This document shows positions 1-9,062 of a stretch of 64,000 bases of DNA, in pieces (the stretch's first letter is position 1; every line of letters starts with the position of its first letter). The translations under genes were made by a program, and so were the position numbers. The notes below the pieces were generated by a model. That model made no database searches. It was not told where the DNA came from and saw only the letters and a program-made list of their open reading frames with translations. This DNA comes from Gracilibacillus kekensis (GTDB lineage Bacteria; Bacillota; Bacilli; Bacillales; Amphibacillaceae): positions 361,671-425,670 of the forward strand of contig NZ_FRCZ01000004.1 of assembly GCF_900143085.1 (NCBI RefSeq), given 5' to 3'.

Positions 1-255
1 ATAGCTAGTTGCCATCTTTCAAAGGATGACAAGGCTTATAATAACTGAGAATTAAAGATAATTCAACAATTATTCGTGTTTCTGCAGAAAAAATTTTTTT
101 TCTGCTAAGTAATTACCAAGTTATCAAGAATGTTATCATATGTCATTTGTCTATGCAAGTGTTTTCAAACGTTGATATAATAATACTTTGGTCGATTAGG
201 ATGTTTGTATTGTTTTGTTACCTATTATTACCAAAAGTTAGATGTTTTATTCAAC
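1..255. other. Left-edge non-coding stretch
   Basis: No convincing gene is visible between the window edge and the spoIVA terminator. Positions 84-105 form an A/T-rich perfect inverted repeat (GCAGAAAAAA arms). In B. subtilis the HU gene hbs follows spoIVA, so this may be the upstream region of the next minus-strand gene, but that gene lies outside the window. Confidence 0.4.
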
Positions 256-290
256 AAAAAAAGCGCAATGCTTTGGCATCAACGCTTTTA
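256..290 (-). terminator. Rho-independent terminator of spoIVA
   Basis: Read on the minus strand, a stem with AAAAGCG and CGCTTTT arms closes on a CAAA loop and is followed by a run of Ts. It lies 9 bases past the spoIVA stop codon. Confidence 0.75.
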
Positions 291-298
291 GAAAATCC

Positions 299-1777
299 TT
301 ATAGAATTATAGCTATTAACCCACCAGATCCTTCATTAATTATTCTTTCCAACGTTTCTTTTAATTTGAATCTAGCGTTCTCAGGCATTAATGACAATTT
401 CGCTTGTATTCCTTCTCTTACAATAGAACTTAGTGATCGGCCAAAGATATCTGATTGCCAAATGGATAAAGGATCATCTTCAAAATCTTGCATTAAATAT
501 CGTACTAATTCCTCACTCTGCTTCTCGGTACCTATTATTGGGGCAAACTCAGATTCTACATCTACTTTAATCATATGAATGGATGGGGCCACTGCTTTTA
601 GTCGAACACCAAACCTTGGACCTTGTCTAATGATTTCAGGTTCTTCCAGGGCCATATCAGTTAATGCCGGTGCAGCTACACCGTATCCGGTTTGCTTAAC
701 CATTTTTAAAGCATCTTCTATTTGATCATATTCTTTTTTTGCATTCGTAAACTCTTGCATTAATTGTAAAAGATGGTCTTTTCCTCTTATTTCTTCGCCT
801 ACGATTTCTTTTAATACTTGATCATATAACTCATCTGGTGCATGCAGATCAATATCTGCGACACCCTCACCCATTTCTATCCCTGCAAGAGAGGCTTGTT
901 GAATATAATCAAACTGATCAAATTGTCCAATGACATGATCCACGTCCCTTAGCCGCTTGATATCTTTTACAGTCTCTTCTATCGCAATCTGGTAATTTTG
1001 TCTTAACCAATGCGTTTCATCTAAAACCAATACCCAACTCGGTAAGTTTACATTAACCTCTAATACAGGAAATTCATAAAGTACTTCTCTCATAACGTTG
1101 TTAACATCATGTTCAGTCATACTTTCGACACTCATTGATAAAACAGGAATATCATATTTATCTGTTAGATCTTGGCGTAATAATTCAGTGTCTTGATTAT
1201 ATGGTCGAACCGAATTAATGACCATAATAAAGGGCTTGCCAACTTCTTTTAGTTCATTAACTATTCGATCCTCTGCATCTTCATAGTCTTCTCTAGGAAT
1301 TTCACCAATACTTCCATCAGTAGTTACAACAATACCCATGGTGGAGTGTTCTTGAATTACTTTTCTAGTCCCAATTTCAGCCGCATCGTGGAACGGTATA
1401 GGTTCCTCGTACCATGGTGTATGAATCATGCGTGGACCATTTTCATCTTCAAATCCCTGAGCACCTTTTACTGTATAACCAACACAATCCACTAATCTTA
1501 CGTTTACATCCAAACCTTCTTCTACTGTTAATGAGACAGCTTGATTTGGAATAAATTTTGGTTCAGTTGTCATAATCGTTTTACCTGCTGCACTTTGTGG
1601 TAATTCATCTTGTGCTCTTAAACGATCACTTTCATTCGTAATGTTTGGTAATACCGTTTTCTCCATAAACTTTTTTATGAATGTGGACTTACCAGTTCTG
1701 ACCGCTCCAACAACACCCAAATAAATATCACCATTCGTCCGTTTTGAAATATCTTTAAAGATATCTACCCTTTCCAA
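299..1777 (-). CDS. spoIVA: Stage IV sporulation protein A (spore coat basement-layer ATPase)
   Basis: SpoIVA is the mother-cell ATPase that polymerises on the forespore surface as the basement layer of the coat. The Walker A motif GAVRTGKS is at residues 24-31, with Lys30 as the nucleotide-binding lysine, and the C-terminus ends in the family's conserved hydrophobic GGLIAIIL tail. With the TTG start at 1777 the protein is 492 residues, the length of the B. subtilis protein, and its first residues (ERVDIFKDI) match it. A strong GGGAGGGG site precedes this TTG. The open frame continues 17 codons upstream, but those lack a ribosome site and homology. A SigE-like promoter lies just upstream and a terminator just downstream, so it is probably monocistronic. 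Confidence 0.97.
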   Translation of the reverse strand: MERVDIFKDISKRTNGDIYLGVVGAVRTGKSTFIKKFMEKTVLPNITNESDRLRAQDELPQSAAGKTIMTTEPKFIPNQAVSLTVEEGLDVNVRLVDCVGYTVKGAQGFEDENGPRMIHTPWYEEPIPFHDAAEIGTRKVIQEHSTMGIVVTTDGSIGEIPREDYEDAEDRIVNELKEVGKPFIMVINSVRPYNQDTELLRQDLTDKYDIPVLSMSVESMTEHDVNNVMREVLYEFPVLEVNVNLPSWVLVLDETHWLRQNYQIAIEETVKDIKRLRDVDHVIGQFDQFDYIQQASLAGIEMGEGVADIDLHAPDELYDQVLKEIVGEEIRGKDHLLQLMQEFTNAKKEYDQIEDALKMVKQTGYGVAAPALTDMALEEPEIIRQGPRFGVRLKAVAPSIHMIKVDVESEFAPIIGTEKQSEELVRYLMQDFEDDPLSIWQSDIFGRSLSSIVREGIQAKLSLMPENARFKLKETLERIINEGSGGLIAIIL

Positions 1778-1832
1778 GTGATCCCCTCCCGATCTATTCG
1801 ACCTCATCATCCTACAAATCTTTGACAATTCT

Positions 1833-1862
1833 ATTCTATGATGTTGTCCTATTAAATTATGC
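1833..1862 (-). promoter_or_regulatory. Candidate SigE promoter of spoIVA
   Basis: On the minus strand GCATAATT is followed after 14 bases by CATAGAAT, close to the SigE consensus (ATATT-type -35, CATACAAT -10). It sits about 55 bases before the TTG start. spoIVA is SigE-controlled in B. subtilis, which supports the reading. Confidence 0.55.
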
Positions 1863-2028
1863 TAAATATTCGCACATTAAATAAACTTTCATACTTTCCC
1901 AAACAAAAACGAATAATCAAGCTCTACCTCATCCATATGTCAGGAATGAAGTTTATATACCATTTTAATTTATACGAAGACGAATGATCCCATTAAACCA
2001 AATAGTGACCACAAATTCTTATTTGACA

Positions 2029-2535
2029 CAAACTGCGAAGTAAATTGTTGTATATTTATTTGCTGAAGTAGTAATTTTGAAACGATTTATTTACTAGACT
2101 TCCGCTCCGGCTGCCTACTTCCCTTTCCGTGTGTTTTTCCCTTCAGCTAACTTTTTCAAGCAAAGATCGCTTGAAAAAGTGGATCTTCAGAGAAAAAATT
2201 CCCACACGAGTGAAAGTGGGCGGCCTACGCTATAAATAGATTCTACAACGGTTGCGACAGTGATCATTCTGAGCTGTTTATAAGAATTTATTCGGGATAA
2301 TGATTTAAAAGCCATTATCTCAATTCTCGCATTCATTGTAGAATTTGACCTAGCTCAGGCGTCCACTTCGACTCCTAGGGGATTAGCGCGATCTGAAGAT
2401 CCACTTTGTAAAGTGATCTTCTTTACAAAGTTAGCTGAAGACGCGCCCCCTGGAAAGCGAAGTGGACAAGCCGGAGCGGTTGTTACGCAGATTCCTTCAT
2501 TCAAAATTACCACTTCAGGTACTTCGCAGTTTAGT
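2029..2535. repeat. Composite palindromic repeat, copy 1
   Basis: Two related ~128-bp halves (about 2102-2231 and 2355-2480) face each other as an imperfect inverted repeat. Each half holds its own hairpin (AACTTTTTCAAGC against GCTTGAAAAAGT in the first). The outer ends read AAACTGCGAAGTA and TACTTCGCAGTTT. The ~120-bp centre starts with CTATAAATAGATTCTACAACG. The same architecture recurs at 8530-8972 and, in reverse orientation, at 42906-43398. It fills the gap between the yphF 3' end and the spoIVA promoter. Open frames inside it are by-products of the repeat. Confidence 0.85.
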
Positions 2536-2609
2536 TTTTTAACGTATTCAACATTTAGAATAAAAAAGAAACTCGCATTATAAAAACGAGTTTCTTTCAT
2601 TTCTTGAGG

Positions 2610-3338
2610 CTACCAACTTTCTTCGATTTCTGGCGCTAAAATTGGTTCGTTATCTTTTACGGTAAATGGTATACTATATGCTGGTACTACTGGATGTTCT
2701 TTTATCAGAATCGGCCTTATATCCTCACCATTCTTGTAATTATGGTCTGTTTCTTGTAATTTTTGATAAAGATCGATGCGATAATCAATCAATAATTCCC
2801 CGTCAGTATCAATATATACAGGCAAATTTTCACCTGAATATGGACTTTTCACATGAGGAGGTTCTTCTAAATTAAGTTCTTCATAGTCTAATTCATACAC
2901 ACTACCTTCTACCATGTCTCCAAAAGGAGGATAAGTGTGTTCATCTCGATAAATGGTTAACCGTTGTTGGATCGTGCGTACTTGATCAGCTACATTCAAA
3001 TCAATCACTTTAACGGTTGGATTTTTTTCTACATCCACTAAAACATATTGATAACTGCCACCATTTTCAAAAGCAGTTCCTGGTACAGTTTGTAAAAGTC
3101 CATTTCTCTTCAACATGCTAAAGTCAATCATATATTTCTGATATAGTGGTGTTTCATTTTCTTTTGTATAAATTGGTAGCAATCCATTATTTTGCTCTGC
3201 ATATTGTTCAATGGCTTGTTGAACCATTTGCAATTGTGCATCATTTGATATTTTATTTTGACTTAGATTTTCGGAAGGATACATACATCCTGATAAAATG
3301 AAAATACTAAGTATTAGAATCATTCTTTTATGTAACAT
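2610..3338 (-). CDS. yphF: YphF-like sporulation lipoprotein
   Basis: A 242-residue protein with a short hydrophobic N-terminus ending in the lipobox LSGC (Cys at about residue 18), so it is expected to be a lipoprotein on the outer face of the membrane. Length and position between spoIVA and yphE match B. subtilis YphF. No catalytic motif is visible and its function is unknown. The open frame extends upstream to 3422, but ATG at 3338 follows an AAGGAG site and gives a proper signal peptide. It lies 23 bases after yphE, probably in the same transcript. Composite repeat copy 1 begins soon after its stop codon. Confidence 0.85.
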   Translation of the reverse strand: MLHKRMILILSIFILSGCMYPSENLSQNKISNDAQLQMVQQAIEQYAEQNNGLLPIYTKENETPLYQKYMIDFSMLKRNGLLQTVPGTAFENGGSYQYVLVDVEKNPTVKVIDLNVADQVRTIQQRLTIYRDEHTYPPFGDMVEGSVYELDYEELNLEEPPHVKSPYSGENLPVYIDTDGELLIDYRIDLYQKLQETDHNYKNGEDIRPILIKEHPVVPAYSIPFTVKDNEPILAPEIEESW

Positions 3339-3361
3339 TCTGAATCTTATCTCCTTCTTAT

Positions 3362-3559
3362 TTAGGCCGATGGTCCACTTAGCACAACTAAGAAAATAAT
3401 GAGACCTCCAACAACTAAACATATATATGCGACAAACGCGACGATCCCTGAAATCATTCCTTTTAATTTGTATCTACTTAGTAGTATAAGGACCATGGCT
3501 AAAATTAGCGCCCCCATCCCACCAAATGATATCCACATTTTCATTAATGCATCAGACAA
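3362..3559 (-). CDS. yphE: YphE-like small membrane protein
   Basis: A 65-residue protein with two predicted membrane helices (about residues 10-27 and 35-60). Size, hydrophobicity and position just upstream of yphF match B. subtilis YphE. It starts with TTG at 3559 after an AGAGAGGATGGAG site. A SigA-type promoter with an extended -10 lies 32-40 bases upstream. No biochemical role is known to me. Confidence 0.8.
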   Translation of the reverse strand: MSDALMKMWISFGGMGALILAMVLILLSRYKLKGMISGIVAFVAYICLVVGGLIIFLVVLSGPSA

Positions 3560-3597
3560 CAGTACTCCATCCTCTCTAGTACATTCTTAATTCTTAC

Positions 3598-3626
3598 ATT
3601 ATAACATAAAGTGAGACTGCATTCAG
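3598..3626 (-). promoter_or_regulatory. SigA-type promoter of yphE-yphF
   Basis: On the minus strand a perfect TATAAT at 3598-3603 is preceded by TGT, an extended -10. A weak -35 (CTGAAT) lies 17 bases upstream. Confidence 0.5.
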
Positions 3627-3746
3627 TACACTATCATTATTATTAGCCGTACGAAAAGAAATGTAGGTTCCGTTTATTCCACGAACAGACTCTTTCCATT
3701 AGCATGCAACTAATAATATCTTGATAAAATGTGACTGCGCCGTTAT

Positions 3747-3791
3747 AAAAATTTAAAAGACCGAAGTAGAAGGGGCAAAATCTACTTCGGT
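3747..3791 (-). terminator. Terminator downstream of the SpoVIF-family gene
   Basis: An 11-bp perfect stem (ACCGAAGTAGA with TCTACTTCGGT, 3760-3791) encloses a 10-base loop and is followed on the minus strand by CTTTTAAATTTTT. Confidence 0.75.
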
Positions 3792-3892
3792 TATGACTAA
3801 ATAATGTACCCGTAATCACCCTGAAAGTGAATGCTTGTGCGATTTATAGTATGCGAAGCAATAATACCTTGCATCCTCATGTGCCTATAAAG

Positions 3893-4153
3893 TCAATTTT
3901 TAAATAATTTGCTTAACGTATTCATATCTTTCGGCATGTTATTGTTGGTAATTGCTTTCACAATTTTATCTTCTTTTTGCTTCGAAACGGATTTTCCCGA
4001 AAGTCTTGCTAATTGTTTAACCAGTTGTCGTACTGTTTTTTCATCTGAAAAATCAGCATTTTGAACAGATTGTGCTACTTTAAAAATATCATCTGGTTGA
4101 ACATTAGATTTTTTTTGAATTTGATCAAACATGTTTTGTTTAAAATCACTCAA
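3893..4153 (-). CDS. Stage VI sporulation protein F family protein
   Basis: This 86-residue helical, charged protein resembles the SpoVIF family (YjcC of B. subtilis, about 88 residues), which is needed for late coat assembly in the mother cell. The start is TTG at 4153 behind a strong TTAGGAGGAG site. A match to the SigK consensus lies just upstream, inside the end of gpsA, which fits a late mother-cell gene. It sits between gpsA and yphE. Family assignment is from overall sequence recognition; there are no catalytic residues to confirm it. Confidence 0.78.
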   Translation of the reverse strand: MSDFKQNMFDQIQKKSNVQPDDIFKVAQSVQNADFSDEKTVRQLVKQLARLSGKSVSKQKEDKIVKAITNNNMPKDMNTLSKLFKN

Positions 4154-4184
4154 AATAACTCCTCCTAACTACTATAGTCATGTT

Positions 4185-4212
4185 TATAGTATGCATGGAG
4201 GAGTTAAACAGT
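4185..4212 (-). promoter_or_regulatory. Candidate SigK promoter of the SpoVIF-family gene
   Basis: On the minus strand AC is followed after exactly 17 bases by CATACTATA, which fits AC-N16/17-CATAnnnTA perfectly. It lies about 32 bases before the TTG start and overlaps the gpsA stop region. Confidence 0.6.
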
Positions 4213-5252
4213 TAATGCTTAAACCTATCAATTAGCAAAGTAGAGATATCATCAATTTCATTTGTGCGATTTCGTGTCATTAGATGATCCACTACTTCTT
4301 TTGGTGTTTTTTTCTCAAAAATAACATTATATATGCCAGCAGTAATGGGCATTTCTACTTTTTCCTGTTTTGCCATCTGATTCACTGCTTCTGTTGTACG
4401 AATTCCTTCCACAATCATTCCCATTTGATCTAATACTTCGTTTAATGGCAAACCTTTACCTAACATATTGCCTGCTCGCCAATTCCTGCTATGTACACTT
4501 GTACATGTTACGATAAGGTCTCCAACTCCTGACAGTCCAATAAAAGTTAAAGGATTTGCCCCTTTCATTGTAGCTAGGCGAGTGATTTCTGCTAACCCTC
4601 TGGTAATTAATGCAGCCTTAGCATTATCACCATATCCTAAACCATCTGATATACCAGCACCTAATGCAATTATATTTTTTAATGCCCCGCCTAACTCGAC
4701 ACCAATAATATCGGTGCTTGTATATACGCGGAAATAATCATTCATAAATAAATCCTGTGTAAAAATGGCATTCCTTTCGCTTTTAGAAGCCGCTGTTAAT
4801 GTGGTCGGATGTTTGACACTGACTTCTTCTGCATGACTTGGTCCAGATAAGGCTACAACTTCGTCAACTAATTCTGGCAACATTTCTTCTTTAATCATCT
4901 CAGATATTCGAAAGTGGCTATCCGGCTCAATCCCTTTACTTCCATGAATAATCGGAATTTTTTGTTTAAGTACTTTGTTTAACTTCTGGCATGTTTCGCG
5001 TATTGCTTTCGTTGGTACCACCAAAACAATTGCTTCTACATCCTCAATTGCTTTAGCTAGATCATCAAACAATCGTAATGAATCTGGCAGATCTATATTA
5101 GGTAAATATTTTAGATTCTTTCTGTCTTTTTCCATTTTTATTTTTTGCTCGGAATTATGGGTCCATAAGCGGACATCATGTTGATTATCACATAGTACCA
5201 TCGCAAGCGCAGTTCCCCAACTTCCTGCACCTAATACAGCTACTTTTTTCAT
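4212..5252 (-). CDS. gpsA: Glycerol-3-phosphate dehydrogenase [NAD(P)+]
   Basis: GpsA reduces dihydroxyacetone phosphate to sn-glycerol 3-phosphate for membrane phospholipid synthesis. The Rossmann motif GAGSWGTALA is at residues 8-17. GSKGIEPDS (about residue 104) and the substrate-loop segment ALKNIIALGAGISDGLGYG are recognisable further on. At 346 residues it is full length. It follows der by 11 bases, the same pairing as in B. subtilis, so the two are probably cotranscribed. Confidence 0.96.
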   Translation of the reverse strand: MKKVAVLGAGSWGTALAMVLCDNQHDVRLWTHNSEQKIKMEKDRKNLKYLPNIDLPDSLRLFDDLAKAIEDVEAIVLVVPTKAIRETCQKLNKVLKQKIPIIHGSKGIEPDSHFRISEMIKEEMLPELVDEVVALSGPSHAEEVSVKHPTTLTAASKSERNAIFTQDLFMNDYFRVYTSTDIIGVELGGALKNIIALGAGISDGLGYGDNAKAALITRGLAEITRLATMKGANPLTFIGLSGVGDLIVTCTSVHSRNWRAGNMLGKGLPLNEVLDQMGMIVEGIRTTEAVNQMAKQEKVEMPITAGIYNVIFEKKTPKEVVDHLMTRNRTNEIDDISTLLIDRFKH

Positions 5253-5263
5253 TTATTTCACCT

Positions 5264-6574
5264 CTAACTTCTTCTACGGGCATATATTTTTATAGGAGTT
5301 CCTTCAAAACCGAATGCATCACGAATCTGATTTTCAAGAAAGCGCTCATAGGAAAAATGCATTAATTCTGGATCATTTACAAAAACAACAAATGTAGGTG
5401 GTTTCACAGCTACTTGTGTCGCATATAAGACCTTAAGTTTTTTTCCATGCTTAGTAGGAGCTGGATTAATTGCAAGGGCATCCATGATTACATCATTTAA
5501 GATATTTGTTTCAACACGTTTTGTGTGGTTTTCACTAGCTTCAATAACTTTAGGCAAAAGAGTATGGATTCTTTTCTTCGTTTTTGCTGATAGATAAATA
5601 ATCGGAGCATAATCTAAAAATAGGAAATGTGCTCTTACTTTTTCCTCAAATTCTTTTATTGCTTGATCGTGTTGTGCAATGGTATCCCATTTGTTTACGA
5701 CGATGATTACCGCTTTACCAGCTTCATGTGCATAACCAGCTATTTTTTTATCTTGTTCAATAATTCCTGCGTCAGCGTCTATCAGTGTTAAAACGACATC
5801 TGAACGCTCAATCGCTTTTAAAGCTCTTAGAATACTGTATTTTTCGGTAGATTCATAGATTTTTCCTCTTTTCCTCATACCAGCAGTATCAATAATTACA
5901 AATTCCCTATCTTCTTTGGTGAAATTAGTATCAATTGCATCTCTAGTTGTTCCTGCAATATCACTAACAATTACCCGTTCTTCATTTAAAATTGCATTTA
6001 CTAGAGAAGACTTTCCTACATTTGGTCTTCCAATCAAACTGAAATGAATTACATCTTCATCAACCGGTTCATTATCCTTTTCCGGAAATAAGTTAACAAC
6101 ACCGTCGAGCAAATCACCTAATCCTAAACCATGTGTACCTGATATCGGATAAGGTTCCCCAAAACCAAGTGCATAGAATTCGTATATTTGTTCTCTCATT
6201 TCTGGATTATCAACCTTGTTTACAGCTAAAACAATAGGTTTATTTGATTTGTATAAGATCTTTGCTACTTCTTCGTCCGCTGCAGTAATTCCTTCTCTAC
6301 CATTTACTAGAAAAACAATTACATCGGCTTCACGAATGGCAACTTCAGCTTGCTCTCTCATTTGTATTAGAAGAGGCTCATCACCAATTTCAATTCCACC
6401 TGTATCAATTAAGCGAAAATTTGTATTTAGCCATTCTGCTTCTGCATAAATTCTGTCTCGGGTTACTCCAGGTATATCTTCTACTATAGATATCCTTTCA
6501 CCAACTAATCGGTTAAAGATCGTTGATTTCCCTACATTCGGCCTTCCAACTATAGCAACTACAGAACTTCTCAT
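5264..6574 (-). CDS. der: Ribosome biogenesis GTPase Der (EngA)
   Basis: Der is an essential double-GTPase that acts late in 50S ribosomal subunit assembly. Two P-loops are seen, GRPNVGKS at residues 10-17 and again near 182. Each has its DTAG/DTGG element and an NKxD motif (NKVDN, NKWDT). The C-terminal KH-like domain is complete and ends with [12 protein letters not shown]. At 436 residues the length is exactly that of the B. subtilis protein. It lies upstream of gpsA in a two-gene unit. Confidence 0.97.
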   Translation of the reverse strand: MRSSVVAIVGRPNVGKSTIFNRLVGERISIVEDIPGVTRDRIYAEAEWLNTNFRLIDTGGIEIGDEPLLIQMREQAEVAIREADVIVFLVNGREGITAADEEVAKILYKSNKPIVLAVNKVDNPEMREQIYEFYALGFGEPYPISGTHGLGLGDLLDGVVNLFPEKDNEPVDEDVIHFSLIGRPNVGKSSLVNAILNEERVIVSDIAGTTRDAIDTNFTKEDREFVIIDTAGMRKRGKIYESTEKYSILRALKAIERSDVVLTLIDADAGIIEQDKKIAGYAHEAGKAVIIVVNKWDTIAQHDQAIKEFEEKVRAHFLFLDYAPIIYLSAKTKKRIHTLLPKVIEASENHTKRVETNILNDVIMDALAINPAPTKHGKKLKVLYATQVAVKPPTFVVFVNDPELMHFSYERFLENQIRDAFGFEGTPIKIYARRRS

Positions 6575-6707
6575 GAAGGCACATCCTTCCTAAAATGTAT
6601 TGATTTCAAAATTGTTCCTAAAGTGTCACTTTACTAAATTACCACAACTCAGCTAATGAAGACAAGTTAATTCAATATAGTTAACATAATATAATTATTG
6701 TTAACAT

Positions 6708-6893
6708 TTAGTGTTTCACTATAATATACAACTCATCACTTAAGGCATGACTGATACCGTCTAATATAGCTTCGAGGTTGGCAGCTACTTTTTCCATTTC
6801 TTCTTTGTCATCACAAATAAAAATCGAAGCACCAGCAGTTACTTTATTTGCATTTGTTGTTATTGTAGCTAATATGGCTTTTTCAAGTACCAT
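6708..6893 (-). CDS. Small partner protein of YIEGIA (capping-complex-type subunit)
   Basis: A 61-residue soluble protein, encoded 18 bases downstream of the YIEGIA gene. Its sequence (ITTNANKVTAGASIFICDD) resembles the short proteins annotated as capping complex subunit for YIEGIA in Bacillaceae. No known catalytic motif is present. Tight linkage suggests it works with the membrane protein upstream, probably at the developing spore envelope. Function is inferred from neighbourhood and recognition only. Confidence 0.7.
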   Translation of the reverse strand: MVLEKAILATITTNANKVTAGASIFICDDKEEMEKVAANLEAILDGISHALSDELYIIVKH

Positions 6894-6911
6894 CTACTTC
6901 ACCCCTTATAA

Positions 6912-7793
6912 TTACTTATTTTGAGCTTTTGATTCCGATGGCATACGAATTGCATTTTCCAGGACCGGTACAGACCTAATTACTTTTATCGCCTTTTTAG
7001 CATCTTTGTCTTGAGGCAAGACAAAAACTCCAATCCGACCATCATCTAAATCCCGCTTAATCAATGGTACTAATGCAGGTGTTCCCGAATCGCGGATCAC
7101 TCCTAAAGAAACAGATACATCATGTAGAATAGCTTGTCGTTGTCCAAGGTTTGCTATAGTAGATCGAACATCAAAGTTCTTAGGAGTTAAAACAAAACCC
7201 ATTCCGTATTTCATGATCTCTTTTTGTCTAATCGGTAATCCTATATTCATAATATATATATTATCTACATAGAGACCAGCCCCATCAAATGATACTTCTG
7301 CTTCTTCAACGCTAACAATATCACCCAGTGTTGAGCCACTCATATATTTTCTAAGGACATAAATACAAATGACGGTTACTACTAGTGCTAAGTAAATGTT
7401 CCATACTAAATAAGCCATCGTTGTTAAGAGTGAAGTGAAAATTACTAGGTAATTTCTACTTTCAAATGCCACAGCGATACCCTCTATATAGGTATTCCCT
7501 CTTGGTACTAATTCATAACTATCCATTTCAGATAATGTATTTCGCTCCATATTACGCACTTCTCTAAATTGTGATGCAGCTATCGTTAAAAACGTGATAG
7601 CAGTGAATTCTTTTTCCATAATTGCCGGTACTGCAACAGATCCCAAACCAGCAGCGATAAATCCGAGGGCAAGGTGTATAATTTTGCCATGTAAATATGT
7701 AGGATATTGTCTATAATCTGTTTTTAACATAATCATTCTTGCAAATGTCCCTATTGTTACGCCAAATAGAATGGGGTAGGTATATTCATTCAC
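6912..7793 (-). CDS. YIEGIA-family sporulation membrane protein (YphB/SeaA-like)
   Basis: A 293-residue membrane protein with several hydrophobic segments in its first ~170 residues and the family signature YIEGIA at about residue 104, followed by a soluble C-terminal part. Position between yphA and der matches B. subtilis yphB, which I recall as the spore envelope gene seaA. The likely start is GTG at 7793: an AAGAGG site lies 8 bases upstream, and the GTG overlaps the yphA stop as GTGA, a sign of translational coupling. A GTG three codons earlier would have no room for a ribosome site. Confidence 0.8.
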   Translation of the reverse strand: MNEYTYPILFGVTIGTFARMIMLKTDYRQYPTYLHGKIIHLALGFIAAGLGSVAVPAIMEKEFTAITFLTIAASQFREVRNMERNTLSEMDSYELVPRGNTYIEGIAVAFESRNYLVIFTSLLTTMAYLVWNIYLALVVTVICIYVLRKYMSGSTLGDIVSVEEAEVSFDGAGLYVDNIYIMNIGLPIRQKEIMKYGMGFVLTPKNFDVRSTIANLGQRQAILHDVSVSLGVIRDSGTPALVPLIKRDLDDGRIGVFVLPQDKDAKKAIKVIRSVPVLENAIRMPSESKAQNK

Positions 7794-8389
7794 GAATTCC
7801 ACCTCTTTTTAAATTCAATAACCTTCACAATACTCTCTATTTTTTCTATTACAAATTCCCAACTATGTTGGATAGCTACTAGTAGAAGAACAGCGAATAA
7901 TATTAAAAAATAATGAAAATAATTAATGGTATACTGAAGAAAATAATTAAGGCATATTAAACCAAATAAGAGTTGTCCGAATGTTAATCCTGTAATTAAA
8001 ATAATGATCTGATTATACTTATTTTTAGAAGTGAACTGAGTTAATAAAAACACACTCACTACAGCAATTAATATAAATGCAAAATCATTTAATACTGGAC
8101 TAGTCAAACGCCATAGAAAATATATTGCATACATGTAGCTTATAAAAAGTATAAATAAATATTTTTTTATAGGAAGCTTCTGATATATGACACCACAACT
8201 TGTATATAATAATAAAAAAATAAAACAAACGTTCAATGGTAAATCGATAATAATGACTTGATATGGCAGTAAAATCAAACATAAGAGTAAGCCTGTCGAA
8301 TACAATAATCTTATTTTGTTGTTTGACAGAAAAAAGGTAGCAATACACCATAACAACCAACATGACCAGACAATTAAAAATTGATACAT
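7790..8389 (-). CDS. yphA: YphA-like integral membrane protein
   Basis: This 199-residue protein is hydrophobic from end to end, with six or seven predicted membrane helices and a basic C-terminal tail. Length is exactly that of B. subtilis YphA, and it keeps that gene's position beside yphB. I chose ATG at 8389 because AAAGGTGATGG precedes it; the open frame continues to 8458 without a ribosome site. Its stop overlaps the YIEGIA start by four bases. Function is unknown; the neighbours suggest a spore-envelope role. Confidence 0.75.
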   Translation of the reverse strand: MYQFLIVWSCWLLWCIATFFLSNNKIRLLYSTGLLLCLILLPYQVIIIDLPLNVCFIFLLLYTSCGVIYQKLPIKKYLFILFISYMYAIYFLWRLTSPVLNDFAFILIAVVSVFLLTQFTSKNKYNQIIILITGLTFGQLLFGLICLNYFLQYTINYFHYFLILFAVLLLVAIQHSWEFVIEKIESIVKVIEFKKRWNS

Positions 8390-8529
8390 TTCCATCACCT
8401 TTAAACAGTATGGACCGACTAGCAACATTTTAACCATCACATATAAAAAAACGCACAAAACTATACAGACCTATTTATCTATAAAGAAATAAGTAATGAA
8501 CAAAACAAGGACAATGCAACATAATCTGA

Positions 8530-8972
8530 TGGTAATTTTGACATTATATATGAGTGTGGTATCCGCTCCGGCATTCCCACTTCGCTTTCCAGGGAGCGCG
8601 TCTTCAGCTAACTTTTGTAAAGAGGATCGCTTCGCAAAGTGGATCTTCAGATCGCGCTGATCCCCTTGGAGTCGAAGTGGACGCCTACGCTTAATGAGAT
8701 TCTACATTTTTGTAAATGCTAATATTTTGGATTATCTCTATGAATATTTCCATAAAAGATTGTGATTATAGCAAAAATGCATCCTCTTGCTTTAGTTGTA
8801 GAGCATCAAAAAGCGCAGGCGTCCGCTTCCACTCCTGTGGGAAGTTTTTATCCGAAGATCCACTTTTTAAGCGACCTTTGCTTAAAAAGTTAGCTGAGGA
8901 GAAAAACCCGCAGAAAGGGAAACGGACAAGCCGTAACGGTTGTTACGCAGTACTAAAATGTCATAATTACCA
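8530..8972. repeat. Composite palindromic repeat, copy 2
   Basis: Two inverted ~128-bp halves (about 8563-8691 and 8813-8940) share blocks with copies 1 and 3: CCGCTCCGGC, TCTTCAGCTAACTTT, AAAGTGGATCTTCAG and GCCTACGC. The outer ends TGGTAATTTTGACAT (8530-8544) and its near-complement at 8958-8972 extend the palindrome. It lies between the ypfD terminator and the yphA start. Confidence 0.85.
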
Positions 8973-9022
8973 CTACAATAGTGTCGCATAATCCTTCTTT
9001 AGTTCATCAACTGAGTTTTGCA

Positions 9023-9057
9023 CAAAAAAAACATGCTACGTAACAGTAGCATGTTTT
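9023..9057 (-). terminator. Rho-independent terminator of ypfD
   Basis: Minus-strand stem AAAACATGCTAC pairs with GTAGCATGTTTT around a TGTTAC loop and is followed by eight Ts, directly behind the ypfD stop codon. Confidence 0.85.
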
Positions 9058-9062
9058 TACTA

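Larger units (their letters stand above)
3560..3892. other. Intergenic region between yphE and the SpoVIF-family gene
   Basis: This stretch of about 330 bases holds the yphE promoter at one end and the hairpin terminator at 3760-3791. No further gene is apparent. Confidence 0.6.

Noticed and set aside
147..578. 143-codon plus-strand frame at the left edge
   Set aside because: Mostly antisense to spoIVA and its terminator.
2355..2600. 81-codon open frame on the minus strand
   Set aside because: It lies in composite repeat copy 1 and the end of the intergenic region; no ribosome site, and the frame is created by the repeat.
8716..8991. 91-codon open frame on the plus strand
   Set aside because: It is read through the second half of composite repeat copy 2 and has no ribosome site or recognisable product.
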